A program made the position numbers and the translations under genes. 64,000 nucleotides of DNA, taken from Paraburkholderia atlantica (lineage in GTDB: Bacteria; Pseudomonadota; Gammaproteobacteria; Burkholderiales; Burkholderiaceae). Positions 50,827 to 59,516 of this stretch are shown here, piece by piece. Each line of letters starts with the position of its first letter. The first letter of the stretch is position 1. The DNA is taken from assembly GCF_009362785.1 (NCBI RefSeq), contig NZ_WHNQ01000022.1:1-64000 (forward strand), in the 5' to 3' direction. The notes under the pieces were generated by a model, which was not told the DNA's origin, did no database searches, and saw only the letters and a list, made by a program, of their open reading frames with translations.

Positions 50827-51218
50827 GGCGAAATTCTAGACTGGCGCGCCCGACGCGCGACCGCGCATTTCCTTACCAACGCTTACTGTGTGCCGCGTGG
50901 CGCTGGCGGGCTCGCGCCGGGGCGGATCAGCGAAGGTTCCGCGCCTACTTTAGCACTGCCTGATCCTGTTCTCCGCAACGACCGCCACGCGATGACAACG
51001 CTTGGCAAGCACTCGAAAGCCCTCGCAAGCCCACGGAACGAGTCGTAACAACCGCGCGAAAGCGTGCTTTGCTTCGCCCATCGTTGGCACTTGCGCGGCG
51101 CGATGATTCGTTCCGCAGCACGTCGCGCCGCACGCCGAACGAGGTCCGCTGCCTCGGACGACGGCGCGCGGCATTCAACCGACAACAGCGCGCAATGCGC
51201 GCCTTCGCGAGGTTCATC
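50827..51218. other. Divergent intergenic region between the regulator gene and the small secreted genes
   Basis: About 390 nt between divergent transcripts. It should contain the promoters of both, but I could not pick out convincing -35/-10 pairs or a regulator binding repeat. The frames open across it look like composition artefacts. Confidence 0.4.
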
Positions 51219-51410
51219 ATGACGATCCACAACACGCTCAGTTCCACGCCTTTCTCCACGCTGGCGAAGACGCCGGCCACGGCGAAGTCCACCAGTTCGA
51301 GCCCCACCGGCGCAGCGGCGAAATCGCAGCAAAGCAGCGCGCTCGCGCAGCCTGCACTGCCTGCGCCGGGGACGGGGCTCATCGGCCATCTGGTCAACAC
51401 GACGGCGTGA
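51219..51410 (+). CDS. Small hypothetical protein (63 aa)
   Basis: 63 residues from the ATG at 51219 with GAGG 6 nt upstream. It is Ser/Thr/Ala/Pro-rich (MTIHNTLSSTPFSTLAK start, GTGLIGHLVNTTA end). No signal peptide, no recognised domain. Third codon positions are strongly G/C, as in neighbouring genes. It is followed after 15 nt by a small lipoprotein gene. Not recognised. Confidence 0.55.
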   Translation: MTIHNTLSSTPFSTLAKTPATAKSTSSSPTGAAAKSQQSSALAQPALPAPGTGLIGHLVNTTA

Positions 51411-51425
51411 ACCGGCGAGGTCCAC

Positions 51426-51623
51426 GTGCCGCTCTCCAGAACTACTGAGCATCGGCGTCGCGCCGTGGCGTGGCTCGTTGCCGGCGTGCTGCTGTTGCCG
51501 CTCGGCGGCTGCGGCGCCGCGGCGCTGCCGTGCCGGGTCACGGCGGCGACCCTGAAAGTGCTGCCGGTCGTCGGCCATGCGGCGGCGACGCCTTTCGACA
51601 TGTGCGCTTCCGCGATCGATTGA
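51426..51623 (+). CDS. Small lipoprotein (65 aa)
   Basis: 65 residues from a GTG with GAGG 5 nt upstream. The start MPLSRTTEHRRRAVAWLVAG is followed by LPLGGCGAAALPCRVTAA, a lipobox with Cys29. The rest contains two further Cys. It resembles a short Burkholderia lipoprotein family sometimes annotated as DUF6726, but I am not certain. It lies 4 nt from the next gene's start, so is probably cotranscribed. Confidence 0.65.
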   Translation: MPLSRTTEHRRRAVAWLVAGVLLLPLGGCGAAALPCRVTAATLKVLPVVGHAAATPFDMCASAID

Positions 51624-51626
51624 ATC

Positions 51627-52340
51627 ATGACGCTCACCCGGATGGTTGGTGCATTGATGCTGCTCGGCGGTGTGCTGTCGTGCGCCGCGCATGCGCAGCC
51701 TGTCGCGCGCAGTCCGAAGGCGGCCAGCGCGGCATCGAATGGCGTCGTCGCCGACACGCGCCGGCGCTCGCCGGACGCGCCGTTTTCATTTCGCGGCGTC
51801 GCGCTAGGCATCACGATCGACGAATTCCGCGCGGGCTCGACCGTACGCGCAACGCCGGTCGGCAGCGTGCCGATTTGCGAGACCGACGTGCAGGCAGGTG
51901 CGCTCGGCATGCGGTTGAAGTCGCACGATAGCCTGAGCGTCGCGTGCCGCTGGGCGCACCGCGATGATGGGCGCTGGGCGGTGTCGCAGGCGGTAGTCGA
52001 TGGCGCGCCGGCGCTCGAACACGTGATGCGCTTCACGCGCATCGACGGGCAAGGCGCGCTGCGTCTTTACGAGATGTCGTTCTTGATCGACGAGCTGACC
52101 GCCGAGGTTCTGCGCGACGCGCTCGAGGATCGTTATGGGCCGCCGCGTCACGCGACACGCAACGCGGCGGCGCCGGGCGCGATGCCGATGTACGTATGGG
52201 AGAACGCGGTCAGTTCGATCACGCTGTGCTTCCTGCCGGGCAGCCGCAATGGCACGCTCACGTATCTGCTGAAGGGCTCGGATGCGTGGATGAAAGCGGT
52301 CGTGCGGCAGTGGCAGGCGAGCGGCACCGGCGCGGGCTGA
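51627..52340 (+). CDS. Exported protein of unknown function (237 aa)
   Basis: 237 residues with a Sec signal peptide (MTLTRMVGALMLLGGVLSCAAHAQ). After a low-complexity linker the body begins FSFRGVALGITIDEFRAG, a pattern seen in small periplasmic proteins that sense or bind calcium or other ligands, but no family can be assigned. The remainder has two Cys pairs and the segment RYGPPRHAT. It is in a cluster with a lipoprotein and a FlgH homologue. Confidence 0.7.
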   Translation: MTLTRMVGALMLLGGVLSCAAHAQPVARSPKAASAASNGVVADTRRRSPDAPFSFRGVALGITIDEFRAGSTVRATPVGSVPICETDVQAGALGMRLKSHDSLSVACRWAHRDDGRWAVSQAVVDGAPALEHVMRFTRIDGQGALRLYEMSFLIDELTAEVLRDALEDRYGPPRHATRNAAAPGAMPMYVWENAVSSITLCFLPGSRNGTLTYLLKGSDAWMKAVVRQWQASGTGAG

Positions 52341-52452
52341 TGATTGCCCGGCAAGCCTGACCATCGGTATGAGCCCATTGCCGAAAGCGGCTGGTGCCGG
52401 CTAGCGCCGCCTCGTTTCAACTCGATTTCATCTTTCTCGCCACGGAGCCAGC

Positions 52453-53124
52453 ATGACCGCGCTACGTCTCACCTTCGTGCTCGGCGCCGCGAGCTGTCTC
52501 GCGGCCTGTTCGAGCACGCAGACCCGGTCGATCGTCGAAACGCCGATGGCGCCGCCGCTCGCGTCCGCGCCATTGAACGTCAACACGCAAGGCGCGATCT
52601 ATCAGGCCGGAGCGCCGCTGCTGCTGTATGAGACGCCGCGCGCGCAGCACATCGGCGACGTGCTGACGATCCGGCTGTCGGAATCGTATAGCGGCAGCAA
52701 CAGCGCGAGCGCATCGGCGAACCGGGCGAGCAGCATCACCGCCACCGCCGCGGACCAATCGACGAGCGCCGCGGCGCGGCTTGCCAAACTGTTCAACATC
52801 GGCTCGGCGAGCACCGACTACAAAGGGCAGGGCCGTCTGAGCGACATTAGCGACATGACGGGCACGCTCGCCGTGACCGTGATCGGCACGGTGTCGGGCG
52901 GCAATCTCGTCGTGTCGGGCGAGAAGGTGATCGCGATGAGCGGTACCCGTGACCGTCTTCGGTTGTCGGGCATCGTCAATCCCAAGGATATCGAAGCAGG
53001 CAATTACGTTGCGTCGAGCAAGGTCGCGAACGCGCGCATCGAGCAGGCGGGCTTCGGCATGGTCAACGATGCGACGACGATGGGCTGGCTACAGCGGATG
53101 TTTCTGAGTGTGCTGACGTTTTGA
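52453..53124 (+). CDS. flgH: Orphan FlgH-like L-ring lipoprotein
   Basis: 223 residues, lipoprotein signal MTALRLTFVLGAASCLAACS (Cys19 lipobox). The body is FlgH-like: QHIGDVLTIRLSES, KGQGRLSDISDMTGTLAVTV, GGNLVVSGEKVIAM, IVNPKDIEAGNYVASSKVANARIEQAG and the closing GWLQRMFLSVLTF. FlgH is the outer-membrane L-ring of the flagellar hook-basal body. No other flagellar gene is in the window, so this is a stand-alone copy among envelope and regulatory genes. Confidence 0.88.
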   Translation: MTALRLTFVLGAASCLAACSSTQTRSIVETPMAPPLASAPLNVNTQGAIYQAGAPLLLYETPRAQHIGDVLTIRLSESYSGSNSASASANRASSITATAADQSTSAAARLAKLFNIGSASTDYKGQGRLSDISDMTGTLAVTVIGTVSGGNLVVSGEKVIAMSGTRDRLRLSGIVNPKDIEAGNYVASSKVANARIEQAGFGMVNDATTMGWLQRMFLSVLTF

Positions 53125-53206
53125 CCGTCCGCCGCATCAGCGCGGTGCGCGCTATGCGCGACACGCAGGTCATATCAACCGGCCCCGATCAGATCGACTC
53201 GCACCG

Positions 53207-53950
53207 CTAGCCGAGCGGCGGCGCGAGCCCGCGTTCGGCCGCGCCGATCTCGCCGTCCGGCACGAACACATAACCGCGTCCCCACACAGTCTGCACGTAG
53301 CGCGGTTCCGACGGGTCCACTTCGATCAGCCGACGCAAGCGCCAGATCGATACGTCGAGACTGCGATTGCGATGCGCCTCGCTATTGCCATGCAGTTTTT
53401 CGAGCAGTTGCGCGCGTGTGAGCACGGTCATCGCGTGCGTGACGAACACCTTGAGCATCGCGAATTCGCTCGAACGCAGCGTGATGCGTTCGCCGTCGCG
53501 GCGCAGTTCGCGCGCGGGGAAGTTCACTTCGAAGCGGCCGAAATGATAGGGCGCACGTTGCTCGGGCGCGCCCGGCGCGATCGAGCCGCGACGCCTCAGC
53601 ACGGTGCGAATCCGCGCGACGAGCTCGCTCGGTTCGAACGGCTTGCCGAGGTAGTCGTCGGCGCCGAGTTCGAGGCCGATCACGCGATCGATCGGATCGG
53701 CTCGCGCGGTCAACAGAATCACGGGAATGTCGTCGCCGGCGACGCGCAGCGCGCGTAGTGCGCTGATGCCATCGAGCTCCGGCATCATGATGTCGAGCAC
53801 GACGAGCGCGGGACGCTCCTGCTGCAATCTGCGCTGCAACGCCAAGCCATTTTCGAGGCTGGAGACGTTGAAGCCGCGCCCGTGCAGATATTCGCTGACG
53901 AGCTCGCGTACGACGGGATCGTCATCGACGATCAGGATGGTCTGGTTCAT
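53207..53950 (-). CDS. Orphan OmpR-family response regulator
   Basis: 247 residues with receiver motifs IVDDDPVVRELVSEYL, LDIMMPELDG (phosphoacceptor), LLTARAD and GKPFEPSE, and a winged-helix domain with RSLDVSIWRLRRLIEVDPSEP and VWGRGYVFVPD. No kinase is adjacent. It is closely related to the regulator at 50086-50826, including the DNA-recognition region, so it probably arose by duplication and might share the kinase at 48782. Confidence 0.92.
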   Translation of the reverse strand: MNQTILIVDDDPVVRELVSEYLHGRGFNVSSLENGLALQRRLQQERPALVVLDIMMPELDGISALRALRVAGDDIPVILLTARADPIDRVIGLELGADDYLGKPFEPSELVARIRTVLRRRGSIAPGAPEQRAPYHFGRFEVNFPARELRRDGERITLRSSEFAMLKVFVTHAMTVLTRAQLLEKLHGNSEAHRNRSLDVSIWRLRRLIEVDPSEPRYVQTVWGRGYVFVPDGEIGAAERGLAPPLG

Positions 53951-54051
53951 TCAGGTCATCTTAGTGAGGCGCACGCGCTGCGCAAAGCGCATGCCGCTTT
54001 CCAATCCTTTCCCGTGTAAGGCGCTGCAAGCGACGGAAGAGCCGCGGGTAC

Positions 54052-54720
54052 TCAGTGGCTTGGCGGGAAGGCCTGAGAGGTTTGCAGGGTCTGCTGTTGC
54101 TGCTCTTGACGCGCAAAATCGGTCCGATCGACGACCATCCGCTCGATCAACCCGCCGAGCTTCACCGAGGCCGACGAGAAGCGGTCGGTGTTCAGGCCGC
54201 CGGTCTGATAGCGCGCGGTGACCAGAATGCGGCCGCTCTGGATCAGCGTCAGATCGATGATCGACAGGTACTGGATCGATTCGTCGCTGAACGAGCGGCG
54301 CCCATAGTCGATCGCGGCGTTATAGACGAGCCGCGCCTCGCAGCCGGCCGGCGAGGTGCCCGGATTGTAGACGTCCGAACGAATACCGCGCCGCTCGAGC
54401 GCGAGCTGCAGCGCAGGCACGAAATCGCCGACCGATACCGTCGGGTTCACTTCGATGCACACGTGCTGCACATCCGCGGGCCGGCCGTTGACGAAGGTCG
54501 GCGACGAGTAGTTCGACGCGATCGCGTAGCCGGCCTGGATCACCGAGCCGGTGGCGTCGGCGGCCTGGATCAGCGTCCATGCGCAGCCGTCTAGCGTGAG
54601 TGTCAGCGTCGCAGCGAAGGCGGCGAGGGCGCAGCGACGCCGGGATATCAGCGAGGCGACCGGACTCAGGCTCGAAGGCCTGGATGCCTCTGGCGCGCGC
54701 ACGGTCGGCGGCGAGGTCAT
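54052..54720 (-). CDS. Lipoprotein of unknown function (222 aa)
   Basis: 222 residues from an ATG. A GTG 8 codons upstream is an alternative. The signal segment RRRCALAAFAATLTLTLDGC ends in a likely lipobox. The body contains ASNYSSPTFVNGRPADVQHVC, an alternating beta/alpha pattern, VYNAAIDYGRRSFSD, and a terminal Gln-rich stretch (RQEQQQQTLQ). No family recognised. Downstream on the minus strand of another exported protein gene. Confidence 0.75.
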   Translation of the reverse strand: MTSPPTVRAPEASRPSSLSPVASLISRRRCALAAFAATLTLTLDGCAWTLIQAADATGSVIQAGYAIASNYSSPTFVNGRPADVQHVCIEVNPTVSVGDFVPALQLALERRGIRSDVYNPGTSPAGCEARLVYNAAIDYGRRSFSDESIQYLSIIDLTLIQSGRILVTARYQTGGLNTDRFSSASVKLGGLIERMVVDRTDFARQEQQQQTLQTSQAFPPSH

Positions 54721-54784
54721 GAGGCGGCGCCCGATCCCGGTCACAAGGTTCGCTGGGTCATCGAAAGCAGCGAGTGCCGCGCGC

Positions 54785-55258
54785 TCAGCGCGTCACACGC
54801 AGTCGCAGTTCGTTCTGACCTTGCACGCTTGCGGTGACGGCCACGCGGCGCGCGCCGGTGGTCACGACGAAATGCTGGCGCACCGGCGTGTTGACGTCGT
54901 GCACGACGCGCGGAAAGCAGGCGGCGATGTCGGCGCCGAGTTCTTCGAGCGGATCGTTGACGACGCCGTCGGCTTGCCAGTGCGCGCGCCAGTGGCAGTC
55001 GTAAGCGTGGGGGGTCGCGCGGCAATCGTCGGTGTGGGAGACGCCCGGCAGTTGCGCGGCGGTCCCGTTCGGCAGTTGCCGGAAATCGCTCGCGTCGACG
55101 ATCTGCGTCAGCGCCGCGCAGATATCGGCGGGCTGGTTCGGTTCGGCCGTTTGCGCGGCGTCGACGGCTTTCGTGAAGAGCAGCGCCGCGCCGCAGGCGA
55201 GCGCGAGGCGCGGGAGCAAAGTCGGGAGCAAAAGTGAAACACGGCGGGCGAATGACAT
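54785..55258 (-). CDS. Exported protein of unknown function (157 aa)
   Basis: 157 residues, Sec signal (MSFARRVSLLLPTLLPRLAL, cleaved near VDAA), then a mature domain with four Cys (DICAALTQIV, DDCRATPHAYDCHWR, ACFPRVVHD) likely in disulfides. DsbD and related oxidative folding enzymes could serve it. It is 64 nt upstream of the lipoprotein gene in the same direction. No family recognised. Confidence 0.7.
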   Translation of the reverse strand: MSFARRVSLLLPTLLPRLALACGAALLFTKAVDAAQTAEPNQPADICAALTQIVDASDFRQLPNGTAAQLPGVSHTDDCRATPHAYDCHWRAHWQADGVVNDPLEELGADIAACFPRVVHDVNTPVRQHFVVTTGARRVAVTASVQGQNELRLRVTR

Positions 55259-55488
55259 GGGCGAGGAGTCCAGAGAGCGGTTGCGATCAACGACGTGACT
55301 GACGTCAACGAAGGCCGTCGCATGGCGCGGCCTGTACGACTATCGTCGCTGCTCGCAGGCATTTTCAAAGCGCGGAACAGCTTGCGCGCTTCGCAAATGC
55401 TTCCGAACTCTTCTCGTGTCTTTCCGGATGTTGCGCACGACGCGGGGGGCGTCGTGCGCTTAGTTGACGTGAGCGCCGCGCGCGTCGC

Positions 55489-57240
55489 TCACGCCGCTAT
55501 CGCTTCGGCCGAACGCTCGACTTCGAGCGTTTCATCATGGAACGCAGCAAGCGATTCGCGATGCGCGACGCTGACGATCGCCGCCTTCGGCAGCCGCTCG
55601 GTGAACAGTCGATAGAGCCGCGCCTCGTTTTCCGCGTCGAGCGCGCTGGTCGCTTCGTCGAGGAACAGGTAGTCGGGCTTGTGCAGCAGCACGCGCGCGG
55701 CGGCGAAGCGCTGCTGCTCACCCGGCGACAGCACGCGGGTCCAGTGCCCCGTTTCCTGCAGACGGTCCGCGTATTCCGACAGATGGCAGGTGATGAGCGC
55801 GTCGCGGCATTCGTCGTCGCCATAGGTGTCCGCCGCCGACGGATACGCGAGCGCCGCCTTCAGCGTGCCGATCGGCATGTAGCTGACCTGCGGGATGAAC
55901 ATCATGCGCGCATTGACCGGTGCGTCGATCGAGCCGTCGCCGAACGGCCACAGGCCTGCGAGCGCCCGCATCAGCGTGCTCTTGCCGGCGCCCGACGGAC
56001 CGCGCACGAGCCAGCGCGAGCCCGGCCGGATCGCGATATCGCGGATGCGCGACAGCGGGTTGCCATTGGGCAGCGCGAGCGTGAGGCTGTCGGTGGTAAG
56101 CGTGTTGCTGTCGACGAAATGCAGATTGATGCCGCCGTGTTCCGTGGCCGGCGACACGGATTCCTTCAGACGCGGCGAATGCACGACGCGCTTGAATTCG
56201 CGCAACCGGTTCACGGTCGCGCGCCATTCGACGAGGCTCGTATAACTGTTGATGAACCACGAGAACGAATCGCTGACGGTGCCGAACGCGCTAGAAATCT
56301 GCATCAGCACGCCGAACGTGAACGCGCCCGCGAAGTAGCGCGGCGCGGCGACGACGATCGGGAAAATGATCGCGATCTGGCCGTAGAAGCTCAGCACGAA
56401 GGTCAGGCGCTTCGTGTACTTCATCACCTGCCACCAGTTGTCGCGGATGCGGCCGAACAGCGTGCGCGCGTTCGTCTTCTCGGTTTCCATGCCGTTGTAG
56501 AACGCGATCTGCTCGGCGTTCTCACGCAGCCGGATCAGGCCGAAACGGAAATCCGCCTCGACCTTCTGTGCCTGATAGTTGATCGACACGAGCGGATGGC
56601 CGACCTTCTGCATCACCAGCGAACCGACCACCGCATACAGCGCGGCGGCCCACACCATATAACCGGGGATATGCAGCGGCATGCCGCCGAGCGAAATACT
56701 CAGCGCGCCCGCGAGCGTCCACAGGATCGTGATGAACGACACGAGAGTGACGACGGTCGACAGCAGATCGAGCGTCAGCGACAGCGTGGTGGTCGCGAAC
56801 GACTGCAGGTCGTCGCTGATCCGCTGGTCGGGGTTGTCGGCGAGGCGGTCACGCTCGATGCGGTAGAACGCGCTGTCGTTGAGCCACTCGTTCAGGTAGC
56901 GGGTGGTCAGCCACTGGCGCCAGCGGAAGCCGAGCATCTGGCGCAGATAGCGTCCATACACGGCGAGGATGATGAAGCCGAACGCGAGTCCGGTAAAAAT
57001 CATCAGCAGATGCGGGAAGTCGTGGACGTTCTTCTGCTGCAGCGCGTTGTAGAAGTCCGCGCTCCAGCGGTTCAGGCGCACGTTGATCCAGACGACGATC
57101 AGGTTCATCACGATGATCGTAATGAGCAGCCCCCATGCGATGCCTCGTTCCTCGGAAACCCAGTAAGGCTTGATCAGGCTCCAGGCGGAGACCTTTTCGT
57201 CGGGCGGCAGCGCGGGGCTGGCGGAAGTATGTGGTGTCAT
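55489..57240 (-). CDS. ABC transporter with fused membrane and ATPase domains (YddA/SbmA-related)
   Basis: 583 residues. The N-terminal half has about six membrane helices (WGLLITIIVMNLIVVWINV and on) of the SbmA/BacA-type ABC_membrane_2 fold, with RWRQWLTTRYLNEWLNDSAFYRIE as a family signature. The ATPase domain has Walker A GPSGAGKST, signature LSPGEQQR and Walker B YLFLDEATSALD. These are half-transporters, probably working as homodimers. Substrates of the group include peptides and cobalamin in some members. The gene is divergent from the TPP-riboswitch operon. Substrate here unknown. Confidence 0.9.
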   Translation of the reverse strand: MTPHTSASPALPPDEKVSAWSLIKPYWVSEERGIAWGLLITIIVMNLIVVWINVRLNRWSADFYNALQQKNVHDFPHLLMIFTGLAFGFIILAVYGRYLRQMLGFRWRQWLTTRYLNEWLNDSAFYRIERDRLADNPDQRISDDLQSFATTTLSLTLDLLSTVVTLVSFITILWTLAGALSISLGGMPLHIPGYMVWAAALYAVVGSLVMQKVGHPLVSINYQAQKVEADFRFGLIRLRENAEQIAFYNGMETEKTNARTLFGRIRDNWWQVMKYTKRLTFVLSFYGQIAIIFPIVVAAPRYFAGAFTFGVLMQISSAFGTVSDSFSWFINSYTSLVEWRATVNRLREFKRVVHSPRLKESVSPATEHGGINLHFVDSNTLTTDSLTLALPNGNPLSRIRDIAIRPGSRWLVRGPSGAGKSTLMRALAGLWPFGDGSIDAPVNARMMFIPQVSYMPIGTLKAALAYPSAADTYGDDECRDALITCHLSEYADRLQETGHWTRVLSPGEQQRFAAARVLLHKPDYLFLDEATSALDAENEARLYRLFTERLPKAAIVSVAHRESLAAFHDETLEVERSAEAIAA

Positions 57241-57659
57241 GAGCGTCCTGATGATGTGCTAACCCGAAGTGCCATTCCGGCGTACGGTCCGATCTGGTTG
57301 ACCCATGTCGGGCGATCCCGCTAACAGTCGGCCCTTTTCGAGGCCGTGACTGCGGCGGGTCTGCAATACCTGGCCGGGCATCGCGCCATCGTGCTCGATG
57401 AACGCGAGTCCGGACGGGCGCCCGATTCTGGCGTGACGCCCTTAAGCGAAAATTAATTTTTCGGGGCCGGCGTCCGCCGGGATGCCGCCGCCGCGCATGC
57501 GGCCACGAGCGCCGCGCACGCCGCGTTTTTGCGGCACCGTTCACGGCATTGTGCCAGAGCGCCGGGCCGCTTCGCATCGGCATCTAGTTAGACGGTGCCA
57601 GATCAAAATCGCGGCAGCGACGGCGGGCCGCTGGTTTGCGGGCGCCGCGCCTTTTATGG
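57241..57659. other. Divergent intergenic region before the thiamine operon
   Basis: About 420 nt between the ABC transporter start and the thiamine promoter and riboswitch. I see no gene. It includes an AT-rich patch at 57446-57466 (AAAATTAATTTTTC) that could mark the promoter of the ABC transporter gene. Confidence 0.5.
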
Positions 57660-57665
57660 TCTAAT
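57636..57665 (+). promoter_or_regulatory. Candidate promoter of the thiO operon
   Basis: TTGCGG (57636-57641), an 18-nt spacer and TCTAAT (57660-57665). The predicted start near 57672 immediately precedes the first riboswitch helix, as expected. Confidence 0.4.
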
Positions 57666-57677
57666 GACCTGCGACGA

Positions 57678-57784
57678 AACAGGGGTGCTTCGCCCACAGG
57701 CGGCATGATTTTCATGCCGGGGCGGCGAGGCTGAGAGAGACCCTTTGCACCCGATCCGGGTAATACCGGCGCGGGAAGTTTCCG
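57678..57784 (+). ncRNA. TPP riboswitch (THI element)
   Basis: Conserved pieces are in order: GGGGTGC (57682-57688), the variable hairpin CGGCATGATTTTCATGCCG (57702-57720), CTGAGAGAGACCC (57731-57743), then CCGATCCGGGTAATACCGGCGCGGGAAG (57751-57778). This is the THI-box of thiamine genes. It should bind thiamine pyrophosphate and lower expression of thiOSGE. A stem ACCGGC (57845-57850) with GCCGGT (57862-57867) may be part of the expression platform. Confidence 0.95.
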
Positions 57785-58015
57785 GAAGCAACCGTCTTCC
57801 ATTCCCCGCCGGGCGGCGAGCGCAGCTCACATGCACACGCCGTGACCGGCCGGCTTCACCCGCCGGTTTCGTCCTGGGTACGTGCGTTTTTGGCCGTACG
57901 GAAAGGACTCGATGACCGCCTATTCTTCAGACATGCATCTTTCTCTTCGTCACGCCGCCTCGGGCGTGTCGTGCCACATTGGTTTTGCCCGCCGCAGTCA
58001 AACGGAGCGCGCGCG
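57785..58015 (+). other. Leader between riboswitch and thiO
   Basis: 231 nt of untranslated leader between the riboswitch and the thiO start. The stem at 57845-57867 is the best candidate expression platform. The frame open upstream of thiO is not credible as an N-terminal extension. Confidence 0.45.
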
Positions 58016-59146
58016 ATGAACCGTTCCGCTCGACCTGATTTCGCGGTGCTCGGTGGCGGTTTGTGCGGCCGCCTGGTCGCGTGGCGCCTCGCGGGCGAAG
58101 GGCATCGCGTGGCCCTTTACGAGCGCGGCGATGCCACCGGCTCGCAGGCTGCCGCGTGGGTTGCCGCCGCGATGCTCGCGCCGCTGGCAGAAGCCGCGAG
58201 CGCCGAGTTGCTGATCACTCGGCTCGGCGCGAGTTCGCTCGAAAGCTGGCCGCGCGTACTCGCCGAACTGCCGGAGCCGGTGTTTTTCCAGCGCAACGGC
58301 ACGCTCGTCGTCTGGCATCACGCGGATCGCACGGAGGCGCCGCTGTTCGAGCGCCGCGTGCGTGCGAACGCGCCGGCCGAGTTGCTCGACGGCGGCTTCG
58401 TCGCGCTTTCGGGCGCACAGCTCGGTGCCGCCGAACCCGCGTTGGCCGGCCGCTTCAATCAGGGCTGGCTGCTGCCGCGCGAGGGGCAGCTCGACAACCG
58501 TCAGGTGCTGTCCGCGCTCGCGGCGGGGCTTGCCGAGCGCGGCGTCGACACGCACTGGAACACGCCGATCGACGACGCGTCGCTGCCCGACGCCGGCATC
58601 ACGATCGATTGCCGCGGGCTCGGGGCGAAACCTGTGCTACCGACGCTGCGCGGCATCCGCGGTGAAGTTGCGCGCGTGCATGCACCTCACCTGCAACTGA
58701 CTCGCCCGGTGCGGCTGCTGCATCCGCGCTACCCGCTGTATATCGCGCCGAAGCAGAACGGCCTCTACGTGATCGGCGCGACCGAGGTGGAGGGCGAGGA
58801 CATGTCGCCCGTCAGCGTGCGTTCGGCGCTCGAGTTGCTGAGCGCGGCGTTCTCGGTGCATCCGGGCTTTGGCGAGGCGCGCATCCTCGAGCTGAACTCG
58901 CAGTGCCGGCCGACCTTGCCCGATCACCGCCCCGCGCTGCTGTGGGACGGCGCGCGCACGCTGCGCGTGAACGGCCTGTATCGGCACGGCTATATGATCG
59001 CGCCGGAAGTCGCCGACGAAGCCGTACGCTTTGCGAGCGCGCTGCTCGACGGCCGCGTCGGGGACGCCGACGCATTCGCCGGCTGGCGGCGCGACGCACG
59101 CTGGAGCGAGCTGTTCCAACAGCATTTCGCGCGCGAGCCGGCCTGA
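58016..59146 (+). CDS. thiO: Glycine oxidase ThiO (FAD-dependent)
   Basis: 376 residues from MNRSARPDFAVLGGGLCGRL, with GGAG upstream. The FAD-binding GGGLCG and the aromatic GWLLPREGQLDNRQVL segment are seen, as is the C-terminal VNGLYRHGYMIAPEVADEAV typical of ThiO. It oxidises glycine to the imine (dehydroglycine) used by ThiG for the thiazole moiety. First gene of thiOSGE. Confidence 0.93.
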   Translation: MNRSARPDFAVLGGGLCGRLVAWRLAGEGHRVALYERGDATGSQAAAWVAAAMLAPLAEAASAELLITRLGASSLESWPRVLAELPEPVFFQRNGTLVVWHHADRTEAPLFERRVRANAPAELLDGGFVALSGAQLGAAEPALAGRFNQGWLLPREGQLDNRQVLSALAAGLAERGVDTHWNTPIDDASLPDAGITIDCRGLGAKPVLPTLRGIRGEVARVHAPHLQLTRPVRLLHPRYPLYIAPKQNGLYVIGATEVEGEDMSPVSVRSALELLSAAFSVHPGFGEARILELNSQCRPTLPDHRPALLWDGARTLRVNGLYRHGYMIAPEVADEAVRFASALLDGRVGDADAFAGWRRDARWSELFQQHFAREPA

Positions 59147-59211
59147 GCGTAGCGGCCAACGTGCCGCGCGCGATGCCGCTGGCGCCATCGATTGAACCGT
59201 ATTCGAACACC

Positions 59212-59409
59212 ATGGACATTCATATCAATCAAAAGCCGTTGTCGCTGCCCGAAGGCGCGACTGTCGCCGATGCGCTCGCCGCCTTTGGCGCGCGTCCGCC
59301 GTTCGCGGTTGCGCTCAACGGCGATTTCGTCGCGCGTGCGCAGCATGCGGCGCGCGCGTTGCAAACGGGCGACCGGCTCGACGTCGTGCAGCCGGTCGCG
59401 GGCGGCTGA
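59212..59409 (+). CDS. thiS: Sulfur carrier protein ThiS
   Basis: 65 residues from MDIHINQKPLSLPEGATV, ubiquitin-like fold, ending VVQPVAGG with the Gly-Gly tail that is adenylated and thiocarboxylated to deliver sulfur to ThiG. It is 65 nt after thiO. Confidence 0.93.
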   Translation: MDIHINQKPLSLPEGATVADALAAFGARPPFAVALNGDFVARAQHAARALQTGDRLDVVQPVAGG

Positions 59410-59516
59410 GCGCGCTCGCGCCAGCCTGTCGCTTACCGAACGCAACAACCGTCGCGGAAAACCCATTGCCGTCAAGCGGTCGGTTCTAGCCGCGACGGCA
59501 AACCAGGATGATGCAA

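Noticed and set aside
51050..51218. N-terminal extension of the 63-residue protein up to 51069
   Set aside because: The added segment is Arg-rich and antisense-like. The ATG at 51219 has a suitable GAGG and gives better codon use.
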